Source: Siphonodentalium dalli (lineage: Eukaryota; Mollusca; Scaphopoda; Gadilida; Siphonodentaliidae). From it: 64,000 nucleotides of DNA. The stretch lies in contig CP136061.1 in assembly GCA_032622095.1 (NCBI GenBank), positions 172,987,107 to 173,051,106 on the forward strand, in the 5' to 3' direction. Below the pieces are notes generated by a model. It had not been told where the DNA came from, did no database searches, and worked only from the letters and a program-made list of their open reading frames with translations. Shown in pieces: positions 35,340 through 47,312 of this stretch; positions within the stretch are counted from its first letter, which is position 1; every line of letters begins with the position of its first letter. Position numbers and translations under genes: made by a program.

Positions 35340-36040
35340 ACCACCTGTGGAATTACCGATGGTCAGTAAAAATACAGATAAATTTCCGATGAGTTGTCAT
35401 CATTTAACCCTTTCATGACGGGAGCACTGGTGCAGCATTAAATATTCTGTGCCAGTGCATATTTTACTGGCTTTGATATAAGGCCAAGGAAAATATTTTA
35501 ACTTTGATTGTGCCTTGCTTACTATTTTTAGTTTCAGCAATTAAAGTAAAAAAAATTGCCAATACAACAATTAAAAATAAAAAATTTTGTTGTATTATAA
35601 ATTTTTTATTGTATTATAAATTTAAAAGTTAAAAACTAAATTTTTATGAATTATTTGAGTACCGGTAATTTTATTGCAATCTGTTTAAATTTTTGTCTGC
35701 CTGTCGAAATCATCACCAGCATCCATAGAAAATAAGCTGTAATAAAATGTCATATTTACGGTACCGATGAGAGTCAGAAATTATCGATGGAATTCCCCAC
35801 GAAATTACAGATGTGGGCAGTACTTAAGAAATTACCAATTGGGCAGTGCAAAATTATTGATGGAATTCCCGACTAATTACCAACAAATTACCGATGAAAT
35901 TACCGATCCTAAACAAAGAATTTACCGACCAGGAAGGGTAAAATTACCGGTGAAATTACCAATATGGGTAACATTTTACCGTTGGTAATACCCCGTTATA
36001 CCGTCGGTAATACCGATGGAATTAACCATTGCATTCTGAC
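35340..36040 (+). repeat. Degenerate 'AAATTACCGATG' minisatellite
   Basis: Many variants of GAAATTACCGATGG spaced irregularly (10-40 bp), densest at 35750-36030. Related stretches lie at 37640-38120 and 2550-2730. Positions 35404-35430 (TTTAACCCTTTCATGACGGG) resemble a piggyBac MITE start, but no matching right end was found. Confidence 0.6.
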
Positions 36041-36406
36041 ACATTCACTAATTCTAAGCAGCTATGCATATTTACTAGATATATTTGCTGGCCTTTAATA
36101 AAGTAACAGATTATTTTTAACAGAAATGCGATTTGTCAGACAAAGTCAAATCTACCAAATACCTATAGGAAAGTAACGCTGATGTCATCAGAGTTTAGCA
36201 AATTTAATTTTCTGATATTAATTTAAATAATAGCCTTCGGCAGGATCATGGGTGTCACTTGCTGCTAGTAGGGCAATGGTGGGGACACATTTGCCTATTA
36301 ACCCATTTTTGCAATCGGATTCGGGTGGGGGAAGGCATCTTGTTACTATAGTATATGCATATGGATAGTAACTTCACTGCCTGTTGGCGGTTATAGCCCT
36401 CCACCT
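36041..36406. other. Intron sequence related to 1280-1430
   Basis: Positions 36090-36220 share TCTACCAA, GGAAAGTAAC, TCATC-GAGTTT and TCTGATATTAA with 1340-1425. The similarity stops at about 36222 and resumes at 37545, which suggests that 36.2-37.5 kb is an insertion in this copy. Confidence 0.45.
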
Positions 36407-37545
36407 TCAAATTCCCTCCCTCCCACCCAATTTTCCTGCTAGCAGCTTGAGGATTTATGTACCTTTTATCCATACTGGTCATGACTAGTCATACTGTTTC
36501 CTACAGTTCTCCACTTCCATCCTTGTACATACTAGATTTACATTTGTTACATTTGTTATTCGGTGCTACCTCTCTGGTTGTACATATATGTTTATCGGTG
36601 TGGCGGTTATGGCCCTCCATCTTCATGACAAATTTATTTTGTTCACATAAACTTAGTTGTCTATGAACAAGCTTATCCTTGGAGTGCCTCCCTCTCCCAC
36701 TCACTTCCTTATATCTCAGGTTAATTAGATTCTGAAGCACATAAAATTAAGATTATCAGTATAATCCATTTTATGTCGGCGATGTAAACAACCGGCGTCT
36801 ATTGGATTGGGGTATTTCCCGTGTTGACAATAGATCGGGGATTTCCATATTTTGTGAGGACGTTTCATGCTAAATAAGAAATGTTGTATTCTGTGGCATT
36901 ATGTGTATTTGCATAGCTTATCAAAACTCTTCTACTTATGACAAGATACATGCTGCTAATAATGTACGGATAGTATATTCGTTCTTAGTTTAAATTCAAA
37001 TTTATAATAAGAACTATTTCCTCTCATTAACATAATATCGGTACGCGGTAAAAGGAATACGCCATTTTGGTTTACCAAGAAAATAATAATGCAATTCAAT
37101 TTGACAAACTTCAATTCCAAAAATTATTCATTTACAAGATTCAAATTCCTTCCCTCCCACCCAATTTTATTGCTAGCAGCTTGAGGATTTATGTACCTTT
37201 TATCCATACTGGTCATGACTAGTCATACTGTTTCCTACAGTTCTCCACTTCCATCCTTGTACATACTAGATTTACATTTGTTACATTTGTTATTCGGTGC
37301 TACCTCTCTGGTTGTACATATATGTTTATCGGTTTGGCGGTTATGGCCCTCCATCTTCATGACAAATTTATTTTGTTCACATTTTTGATATACATATTGG
37401 TTATTTATATTAATAAACAGCCCATTGAATATGAACTAGTGTTTTGATAGTTGTCTATGAACAAGCTTATCCTCGGAGTGCCTCCCTCTCCCACTCATTT
37501 CCTTATATCTCAGGTTAAATTAGATTCGGAAGAACATAAAATAGA
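36407..37545 (+). repeat. Direct duplication (about 345 bp) at 36407-36751 and 37141-37545
   Basis: Both carry TTGAGGATTTATGTACCTTT, CATGACTAGTCATACTG, CTCTGGTTGTACATATATG and CTATGAACAAGCTTATCCT. The second copy holds about 57 extra bases at about 37381-37450. The intervening 390 bp is unassigned. Confidence 0.75.
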
Positions 37546-38328
37546 GTTAGCAGATCAGAGAAATTTAATAATATACAAAACTCTGATTACATTGTAGTTT
37601 TCATATCATAGAATAACTCTGATAAAGTCAGAGATTCTTGGTGTGTACCGGTAATTTTTTAGCACCGGAAATTTTGAGCACTGGTAATTTTGAGCCGGTA
37701 ATTTTATTTTCATAGGAATTCATCAGTTTTTATTGTAGAAATACTCAGATGTGAGAAAATTCACTTGAGGGAAGTTTTCCAGCATAGTTTTCCGATTAAA
37801 ACCCTGATCTCCGGCAGTTTTAATTCTGATTTAAATTGGACATGCTCCCTTACCACTCTACTACGTTGCACAAGATTACTTTTATATGAAGCTGATGGGC
37901 GACGTCATTATCTGACGTTCCTCATTGGTCGTCCGAAGACACATGACAACATCCTACTATTTTGTGAACAGAAATTTGTGAATGGGAATACCTATACAAG
38001 GATGAATTACCAATGAGGTAGTGAGAAATTACCACTGGAATCACCAATGAAATTAATGATGGCAAACAATTTACCAATAGGGAAGGGTGAAATTACAGGC
38101 AAAATTATTGATTTACATTGCATATACTGGTAATGCCACTAGCTATATCACAGGAAATTCTTCTCGACCATGGCCATATGGAATCAGGGAGCTAAATGTG
38201 TTCTAGAGTCGGGGAGCGAGTACACCATGGAATGCTAAAGGTGAAGGTAACTGAAGGATGACCTTCACCTGATACATATGACACGTTATTAACTGGTTCG
38301 CTGCTAAATATCCTACATACGCATATTA
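37546..38328. other. Intron sequence with TTACC-type minisatellite
   Basis: Positions 37640-38120 hold scattered ACCGGTAATTTT and GAATTACCAATGA variants as at 35340-36040. The remainder is unassigned. Confidence 0.45.
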
Positions 38329-39039
38329 GTCGGGGAGCCAATAAGGTCCACCTGCACCACCCCCCCCCCCCCCCCCCCCCCCCCCCCGATGATTACAAAT
38401 AACCTTATTTTTATTTTTATTGTTCCCTATGGTATCCAGATAAAGAATCCGGATTTCACCGAAAAATAAAGGTGGCCCTACTAGGTGCTAGAGCCATTTG
38501 AATCCAAGATGGCCGCCATTTCCTCTAATTCCGACCAGCTGTATTTAATCGTTGTAATAGATCGGTTGTTAGCAAAAGACAGACAAAATGTATGCCATTT
38601 TGTTGGTATGATGTCCTTCTTCAAAATGACAGCAAATAATTTGGAAAAAAATTCAAAATGGCCGCCGAAAAAGGACGTCATATGCACGAAAATAGGAAAT
38701 TAATTAATATTTCACCATATCTTCCATTTTTCTTCACATTAATCATTAGTAAATTGCAATGTTTTTGAGACAGTCATCAAGCGTGATATTATAGCGTCAT
38801 TATAAGACATTTGCCATTGACGAGGGTTCCGTAATAGATACAGAAAGAGGATTTGAAAAAGAGGGGTGAATTTTCGAATTTTTTTGCAAGACATTTTGAT
38901 AGTCATTTTAACGACAAACCACACAAGCTGTTAATAGAATGTCAACAACTATGAGCTTTATTTTATTGGACGGATGTTTTACTACAATGGGAATGAAATT
39001 GGTGTAGAAAATTTCCAAAATGGCCGCCAAAATAATGAA
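38329..39039 (+). mobile_element. Outer part of the left arm of the giant fold-back element F
   Basis: AGTCGGGGAGCCAATAAGG (from 38329) and 38820-39039 are the reverse complement, at roughly 95% identity, of 56021-56271 on the right. The left arm has about 460 bp (38358-38819) with no partner on the right, starting with a 28-C homopolymer (38360-38387) and containing two AAGATGGCCGCC-type stretches. This is either an insertion here or a deletion on the right. The arm is interrupted at 39039 by element E and resumes at 52489. Confidence 0.8.
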
Positions 39040-41648
39040 ATGAAAGTGTCAATGACACTGTAGCTCAACTTGGAAAGGGAATAATTTAATGTATTACAGT
39101 CAATGGAGCGATTAGGAATGTGGAAAGTTGAATGTCTAATACTAGTTTATAGACATGAAGAGAAAAGTAAAATCCAAGATGGCTGCTGGCGGCCATATTT
39201 TCGGCCGAATGACCCCAAAATGAGTCATTCCCATCTACATGTCATCGTTAACATCCATGACAAATTTTATGACGATCAGACTAAAGGTACGACCTGTAGC
39301 CCATGCTAAAGAATTTAGTCATACAAAGAGTAAAATCCAAGATGGCTGCTGGCGGCCATGTTTTTTGGCTGAATGATCCCAAAATGACTCGTTCCCATCT
39401 ACATGTCATTATTAACATTCATGACAAATTTTATGATGATCAGACTAACGGTATGACATGTAGCCCGTGCTAAAGAATTTAGTCATACAAAGAGTAAAAT
39501 CCAAGATGGCTGCTGGCATCCATGTTTTCGGCCGAATGACCCCAAAATGAGTCATTCCCATCTACATGTCATTATTAACATCCATGACAAATTTTATGAC
39601 AATCAGACTAAAGGTACGACCTGTAGCCCATGCTAAATAATTTAGTCATACAAAGAGTAAAATCCAAGATGGCTGCTGGCGGCCATGTTTTTTGGCCAAA
39701 TGACCCCAAAATTACTCGTTCCCATCTACATGTCAATATTAACATCCATGACAAATTTCATGATGATCAGACGAACAGTACGACCTGTGGCCCATGCTAA
39801 TGGATTAAATTTTGAAATCCAAGATGGCTGCTGGCGGCCATGTTTTTCGCCGAATGACCCCAAAATGACTCGTTCCCATCTACATGTCATTGTTAACATC
39901 CATGACAAATTTTATGATGATCAGACTAAAGGTACGACCTGCAGCCCGTGCTAAAGTATTTAGTCATACAAAGAGTAAAATCCAAGATGGCTGCTGGCGG
40001 CCATGTTTTTAGGCCGAATGACCCCAAAATTACTCGTTCCCATCTACATGTCATTATTAACATCATGACAAATTTCTTGATGATCAGACTAAAGGTACGA
40101 CCTGTAGCCCGTGCTAAAGGATTTAGTCATACAAAGAGTAAAATCCAAGATGGCTGCTGGCAACCATGTTTTTTGACCGAATGACCCCAAAATTACTCGT
40201 TCCCATCTACATGTCAATATTAGCATCCATGACAAATTTCATGATGATCAGACGAACAGTACGACCTGTGGCCCGTGCTAATGGATTAAATTTTTAAATC
40301 CAAGATGGCAGCTGGCGGCCATGTTTTTTGTCCGAATGACCCCAAAATGACTCGTTCCCATCTACATTCCAATTTCAACAACCATGACAAATTTTATGAT
40401 GATCAGACTAAAGGTACGACCTGTAGCCCGTGCTAAAGGATTTAGTCATACAAAGAGTAAAATCCAAGATGGGTGCTGGCGGCCATGTTTTTTGGCCGAA
40501 TGACCCCAAAATGACTCGTTCCCATCTACATGTCATTATTAACATTCTTGACAAATTTTAAAAGTAGGACCTGTAGCCCGTGCTAAAGGATTTAGTCATA
40601 CAAAGAGTAATATCCAAGATGGCTGCTGGTGACCATGTGTTTTGGCCGAATGACCCCAAAATTACTCGTTCCCATCTACATGTCATTGTTAATATCCATG
40701 ACAAATTTTATGATGATCAGACTAAAGGCACGACCTGTAGCCCGTGCTAAAGGATTTAGTCATACAAAGAGTAAAATCCAAGATGGCTGCTGGCGATCAT
40801 GTTTTTTGGCCGAATGACCCCAAAATTACTCGTTCCCATCTACATGTCAATATTATCAACCATGACAAATTTCATGATGATCAGACTAAAAGTAGGACCT
40901 GTAGCCCGTGCTAAAGGATTTAGTCATACAAAGAGTAAAATCCAAGATGGCTGCTGGCGACCATGTTTTTTGGCGGAATGACCCCAAAATGACTCGTTCC
41001 CATCTACATGTCATTGTTAATATCCATGACAAATTTTATGGTGATCAGACTAAAGGCACGACCTGCAGCCCGTGCTAATGGATTAAATGTTTAAATCCAA
41101 GATGGCCACTGGCGGCCATGTTTTTTGTCCGAATGACCCCAAAATGACTCGTTCCCATCTACATTCCAATTTCAACAACCATGACAAATTTTATGATGAT
41201 CAGACTAAAGGCACGACCTGCAGCCCGTGCTAAAGAATTTAGTCATACAAATAGTAAAAATCGAAGATGGCTGCTGGCGGCCATGTTTTTTGGCCGAATG
41301 ACCCCAAAATTACTCGTTCCCATCTACATGTCAATATTATCATCCATGACAAATTTCATGATGATCAGTCGAACAGTACGACCTGTGGCCCGTGCTAATG
41401 GATTAAATTTTGAAATCCAATATGGCCACTGGCGGCCATGTTTTTTTTCCGAATGACCCCAAAATTAATCATTCTGGTCTAAATGTTGATGTCAACAGCT
41501 ATGACAAATTTCATAATGATCCGACCAAAGGTAAGACCTGTAGCCTGCATTGTTGACGCCTTACGTACACACGCACACACATACACACGGACGACGGACG
41601 ACAAAGCCATGGCAATAGCTCAAACTTTACAAAGTAAAGTTGAGCTAA
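39040..41648 (+). repeat. Family E array 1 of the composite (left end to right end)
   Basis: Left palindrome AGTGTCAATGACACT at 39045-39059, then GTAGCTCAACTTGG, about 14 units of roughly 161 bp, then CACACACATACACACGGACG microsatellite and the TAGCTCAAACTTTAC / GTAAAGTTGAGCTA hairpin (about 41616-41647). Short open frames inside are repeat by-products. Confidence 0.85.
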
Positions 41649-41649
41649 C

Positions 41650-42074
41650 AAAAGAGGGGTGAGATTCATCCAAAACTACTACCACACGAGAACAAAAGGA
41701 AATGAAAATGAAATGTTAATGGAAGAACTTTTGGAGCCACTACACCAAAGATGAAACACAATGAGAATGAAGCTGTTCGGCAGAGTAGTGGATGGGCTGG
41801 TGCCCGCTATACTATCAAAAGACATATTAATACCCAAAAAGAAAGGAAGGAAAGTTAAGGCGAAAAAATACCCAGGCTTTATAACATCAAACCTTATCGA
41901 AAAGGAGGAGTGTATTAACTCGAACTCCATCGAAACGATACGAGCAAACATGGCACAATTTAAACACTTGTTCTTTGTTCGAGCTATCGAGGAGGGAACA
42001 GCCTCGAGGATAGCACATGCGAAGAAACGGGTCCTACTAAACAAACACAAACGAACACAAACGAACATAAATGA
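41650..42074 (+). pseudogene. Non-LTR retrotransposon reverse-transcriptase C-terminal relic, copy 1
   Basis: Read in one frame from 41650: KRGVRFIQNYY, then EELLEPLHQR, a TGA (41752-41754) where Arg is expected, then MRMKLFGRVVDGLVPAI and FKHLFFVRAIEE. A 1-base deletion at about 41994 then shifts the frame, after which NSLEDSTCEETGP continues to a TGA at 42072. The order RR-ARFI-NDY, L-W--L--RR--A-L-LF-KIV, FF-R-I--WN-L is typical of the region after the catalytic core in CR1/Jockey/L2-type reverse transcriptases. The catalytic YADD part is absent, as in a 5'-truncated insertion. Its left edge abuts the E right hairpin directly. Confidence 0.7.
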
Positions 42075-44448
42075 ACACAGGACCACGATCGGCAGATGTT
42101 AACCCATCCCTTGGCGATACTAAATTACTATGATCAGAATCATAATTGAGAGTTTTGATGTTGAATTATAGAGTACATGTATACTGTTATGTACTATTAT
42201 AGACAAATGTACATAACACAAATTATTGGAATTTATGGGTCACTCGCATTTATATAAGAGAATGCACTGGTACAGGATCTGTAATGCTGCACCACCACAG
42301 CCTTGGGTTAAATGTGAAAAGGTGACCTGGACATGGACTTCTTGGGTTAAGAGAGTCCAATATAAGTTTACAATGGTAATGTATCAAATTCTACCAACAT
42401 CCATCAAGATAAGACACTCACTGCTGACCCATTAATATCAATTATATAGCAGAGCTGTCAACAAATCACAGACATTGTTTATGTTAAAGGCTGGCATATC
42501 TATAACATTTATAATGACCTCAGACCATCTGTAGAGTGATTGCAGCATGTTCTAGTCTACTATTAATATCATGTGATGTGTATTGTTGAAACTTTTTTTT
42601 AAATTAGCTACCATAGCTTTCTTTATCTGCACATTGGCATAAGAGACATCAGAAAATAATATAGCCTTATCAATAGCTAAGCAGTCCAAAGGCATGGGAT
42701 GGAATTGGTGAATTGGGTTTAATGTCGCTCCAAACAAATTTACCAGTACATATCACAAGATTTTTAACCGATTTAAACCAAATTTGGTTTGGTGACTCGT
42801 GGTACCCTTGGCTGAGTTATAATGTTGTTGGTTTTTCAAATTTTGTTAACTTCAAAAAAAAAAAATAATTTTTTAACACGTTCGCTCCCACTACGAGTTA
42901 TCTCGTAGTAAACGGTTCCATGGGGACTGCTACTACGAGTTAACTCGTAGTGATGTCCATACCACATAAATAACAACAGAAACCAGAAGAAACGTCGGTT
43001 TACGCACAAATACATACCCAACGATCCCATTGGTCGATTGTATATGTATAATTAGAATGGCTTCAGATACAACGCTTTCTGCATCCCAATAAAGGGGTGG
43101 GGTGCCATTTAAATCTCGCAAGGACACTCCAATTCAGCAGGATCTCTTCCGTACATCACTCACCCATGGTAGACATGTGCAAATAGACCTTTGCCGGACA
43201 TTATAGAGGGTTTTCATTGCATAGATCAGTAACCAGTTAGCTCTAGAGTTTTCTGGTCTCACTTGAAGCTATATAAACCTATACTGATAATACACCCCAG
43301 TGTTTGATGGGTGGGTGCAAACCACTGCAAGGTTCGCCAAATATCCAATTTTGGCTATATACTATATACTAGAACAACACTTTATACATGTATCTTGAGA
43401 TTAGTTAGAAATCAGCACCATGCTTGAGTTCGCTAATTTCTAAATTCTAACTAATCTGATTATCAGCTCTGGTTCTATGTTTATTACATATCTCGAACTT
43501 ACTCAACTGGTTTTATAACTACATGGTTACATTCTGAGAGTTGACGAATGCAAATATAATGCTAGAGGCTGTTGGAAGCTCGAGCCACCCCTACACCAAG
43601 TATAGGCACAAGCGAATACCTGTGGCTTGTTTACCATGCATGCAAGTTCAGTTCCCTGGTAATGAGTGTACGAGTTTGTATATATAAATTCATGTATCAT
43701 GACTTATACAAATGTTTAGTCGACAAAAATTGGGTAATATGATGCTGAAACGTGGTGTAGAGCTACTACGAGATAACTCGTAGTCGGCACCTGGGACGGT
43801 ATTTACCAGTGTTCATCGCTGGTGCGAGCTACGAGTTATCTCGTAGGTAAATCAGTATTACATTTGCGACGTCTTAGATGACTAGAGTGTACCAATGTTT
43901 GTATATAAATTAATTTACCATGTCTTATACACGATATGGATGCACCTGTATAGCGCTCGTCGTCATCTATGTCGTAGAAAACGTAATTTTATTTACCTAC
44001 GAGATAACTCGTAGCTGGCATCAGCGACGAAACACTGCTGTTGCCGACTACGAGTTATCTCGTAGTAGCCTTCTGACATGTTTCAACATCATATAACCCG
44101 ATATTGGTGGAACTATCACTCATACATACGTCAAATAGTAACTGCTATCGGAAAAACATGCAATCCCATGTTGGCATACGGGATGGAATTACCAATAGGT
44201 CTTCGGCAGTTAATATATTTATTTAAATTTTTTTTTTTTTTTAAATTGAGCTAGGAATTCAATCTAATTTTTTTTTTTTATAAGTAAGATCACTAACTCG
44301 CGGTAAATCCGCAATTTGGTCTCCGGAGGTCAAAGTTAAGAAGTAGCATCTATTTTTAGCATATGGCTCCAGTCTGGGAATTCCCAAAATAAAATGGCAA
44401 CAGTTCGTTACCGAATCGTAGGTGCGACAACTTCATAAAACTAATTAA
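42075..44448. other. Spacer between E arrays, copy 1, with palindrome cluster
   Basis: After the retrotransposon relic comes unassigned sequence to about 42880, then six 18-bp palindromes between 42891 and 44065. Near 44211-44280 lie T-runs around TTGAGCTAGGAATTCAA, a motif also seen near 12121. No exon was found. It is repeated at 47313-49686. Confidence 0.55.
42891..44065. repeat. Six copies of an 18-bp palindrome CTACGAGWTAWCTCGTAG, copy 1
   Basis: Sites are at 42891-42908, 42933-42950, 43766-43783, 43829-43846, 43997-44014 and 44048-44065. The centre varies (GTTATC, GTTAAC, GATAAC) while CTACGAG / CTCGTAG is invariant. The second is a perfect 20-bp palindrome, ACTACGAGTTAACTCGTAGT. Sites come in three pairs 42-63 bp apart. 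The third-fourth and fifth-sixth pairs with their flanks are inverted relative to each other (about 43720-43870 versus 43970-44110). They could be binding or cleavage sites or a hairpin-forming DNA module; the function is unknown. Confidence 0.85.
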
Positions 44449-46886
44449 ATGAAAGTGTCAATGACACTGTAGCTCAACTTGGAAAGGGAATAATTTAATG
44501 TATTACAGTCAATGGAGCGATTAGGAATGTGGAAAGTTGAATGTCTAATACTAGTTTATAGACATGAAGAGAAAAGTAAAATCCAAGATGGCTGCTGACG
44601 GCCATGTCTTCGGCCGAATGACCCCAAAATGATTGTATCCCATCCACATGTCATCGTTAACATCCATGACAAATTTTATGACGATCAGACTAAAGGTACG
44701 ACCTGTAGCCCATGCTAAAGAATTTAGTCATACAAAGAGTAAAATCCAAGATGGCTGCTGGCGGCCATGTTTTTTGGACAAATGACCCCAAAATGACTCG
44801 TACCCATCCACATGTCATTGTTAACATCCAGAACAAATTTTATGATGATCAGACTAAAAGTACGACCTGTAGCCCGTGCTAAATGATTTAGTCATACAAA
44901 GAGTAAAATCCAAGATGGCTGCTGGCGGCCATGTTTTTTGGCTGAATGACCTCAAAATGACTCGTTCCAATCTACATGTCATTGCTAACATCCATGACAA
45001 ATTTTATGATGATCAGACTAAAGGTACGACCTGTAGCCCGTGCTAAAGGATTAAATTTTGAAATCCAAGATGGCTGCTGGCGGCCATGTTTTTCGCCGAA
45101 TGACCCCAAAATGACTCGTTCCCATCTACATGTCATTGTTAACATCCATGACAAATTTTATGATGATCAGACTAAAGGTACGACCTGCAGCCCGTGCTAA
45201 AGTATTTAGTCATACAAAGAGTAAAATCCAAGATGGCTGCTGGCGGCCATGTTTTTAGGCCGAATGACCCCAAAATTACTCGTTCCCATCTACATGTCAT
45301 TATTAACATCATGACAAATTTCTTGATGATCAGACTAAAGGTACGACCTGTAGCCCGTGCTAAAGGATTTAGTCATACAAAGAGTAAAATCCAAGATGGC
45401 TGCTGGCAACCATGTTTTTTGACCGAATGACCCCAAAATTAATCGTTCCCATCTACATGTCATTATTAACATCATGACAAATTTCTTGATGATCAGACTA
45501 AAGGTACGACCTGTAGCCCGTGCTAATGGATTAAATTTTTAAATCCAAGATGGCAGCTGGCGGCCATGTTTTTTGTCCGAATGACCCCAAAATGACTCGT
45601 TCCCATCTACATTCCAATTTCAACAACCATGACAAATTTTATGATGATCAGACTAAAGGTACGACCTGTAGCCCGTGCTAAAGGATTTAGTCATACAAAG
45701 AGTAAAATCCAAGATGGGTGCTGGCGGCCATGTTTTTTGGCCGAATGACCCCAAAATGACTCGTTCCCATCTACATGTCATTATTAACATTCTTGACAAA
45801 TTTTAAAAGTAGGACCTGTAGCCCGTGCTAAAGGATTTAGTCATACAAAGAGTAATATCCAAGATGGCTGCTGGTGACCATGTGTTTTGGCCGAATGACC
45901 CCAAAATTACTCGTTCCCATCTACATGTCATTGTTAATATCCATGACAAATTTTATGATGATCAGACTAAAGGCACGACCTGTAGCCCGTGCTAAAGGAT
46001 TTAGTCATACAAAGAGTAAAATCCAAGATGGCTGCTGGCGATCATGTTTTTTGGCCGAATGACCCCAAAATTACTCGTTCCCATCTACATGTCAATATTA
46101 TCAACCATGACAAATTTCATGATGATCAGACTAAAAGTAGGACCTGTAGCCCGTGCTAAAGGATTTAGTCATACAAAGAGTAAAATCCAAGATGGCTGCT
46201 GGCGACCATGTTTTTTGGCGGAATGACCCCAAAATGACTCGTTCCCATCTACATGTCATTGTTAATATCCATGACAAATTTTATGGTGATCAGACTAAAG
46301 GCACGACCTGCAGCCCGTGCTAATGGATTAAATGTTTAAATCCAAGATGGCCACTGGCGGCCATGTTTTTTGTCCGAATGACCCCAAAATGACTCGTTCC
46401 CATCTACATTCCAATTTCAACAACCATGACAAATTTTATGATGATCAGACTAAAGGCACGACCTGCAGCCCGTGCTAAAGAATTTAGTCATACAAATAGT
46501 AAAAATCGAAGATGGCTGCTGGCGGCCATGTTTTTTGGCCGAATGACCCCAAAATTACTCGTTCCCATCTACATGTCAATATTATCATCCATGACAAATT
46601 TCATGATGATCAGTCGAACAGTACGACCTGTGGCCCGTGCTAATGGATTAAATTTTGAAATCCAATATGGCCACTGGCGGCCATGTTTTTTTTCCGAATG
46701 ACCCCAAAATTAATCATTCTGGTCTAAATGTTGATGTCAACAGCTATGACAAATTTCATAATGATCCGACCAAAGGTAAGACCTGTAGCCTGCATTGTTG
46801 ACGCCTTACGTACACACGCACACACATACACACGGACGACAAAGCCATGGCAATAGCTCAAACTTTACAAAGTAAAGTTGAGCTAA
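44449..46886 (+). repeat. Family E array 2, a chimera of arrays 1 and 3
   Basis: The left end (44454-44468 palindrome) and first ~600 bp match array 3 (49687-50288). From 45050 on it matches array 1 (39803-41648). It is thus the recombinant array expected from unequal exchange. A patch at about 45440-45525 differs from its counterpart (40195-40280) and instead matches the neighbouring unit at about 45275-45360. Confidence 0.85.
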
Positions 46887-46887
46887 C

Positions 46888-47312
46888 AAAAGAGGGGTGA
46901 GATTCATCCAAAACTACTACCACACGAGAACAAAAGGAAATGAAAATGAAATGTTAATGGAAGAACTTTTGGAGCCACTACACCAAAGATGAAACACAAT
47001 GAGAATGAAGCTGTTCGGCAGAGTAGTGGATGGGCTGGTGCCCGCTATACTATCAAAAGACATATTAATACCCAAAAAGAAAGGAAGGAAAGTTAAGGCG
47101 AAAAAATACCCAGGCTTTATAACATCAAACCTTATCGAAAAGGAGGAGTGTATTAACTCGAACTCCATCGAAACGATACGAGCAAACATGGCACAATTTA
47201 AACACTTGTTCTTTGTTCGAGCTATCGAGGAGGGAACAGCCTCGAGGATAGCACATGCGAAGAAACGGGTCCTACTAAACAAACACAAACGAACACAAAC
47301 GAACATAAATGA
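46888..47312 (+). pseudogene. Non-LTR reverse-transcriptase C-terminal relic, copy 2
   Basis: Same sequence as 41650-42074 at a shift of 5,238 bp, with the same in-frame TGA and the same 1-base deletion. The lesions therefore predate the duplication. Confidence 0.7.

Larger units (their letters stand above)
39803..45049 (+). repeat. 5.24-kb tandem duplication, copy 1
   Basis: Positions 39803-45049 match about 45050-50288 with a shift of 5,246, then 5,245 and finally 5,238 bp because of small indels (1 bp, and 7 bp in the ACGACGG microsatellite). Both breakpoints fall inside E satellite units, at the point where the linker changes from GGATTTAGTC to GGATTAAATTTTG type. That is the outcome expected of unequal crossing over between two E arrays. 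Confidence 0.9.

Noticed and set aside
35404-35430. TTTAACCCTTTCATGACGGG as a second piggyBac MITE
   Set aside because: Only one end is visible; no inverted right end with TTAA was found nearby.
41679-42086. 135-codon minus-strand open frame (repeated at 46917-47324)
   Set aside because: It is the antisense of the reverse-transcriptase relic, whose sense translation has recognisable conserved order.
42891-44065. 18-bp palindromes as CRISPR repeats or a tRNA-related feature
   Set aside because: Spacing is irregular (42 to about 830 bp), there are no unique spacers of constant size and no cloverleaf.
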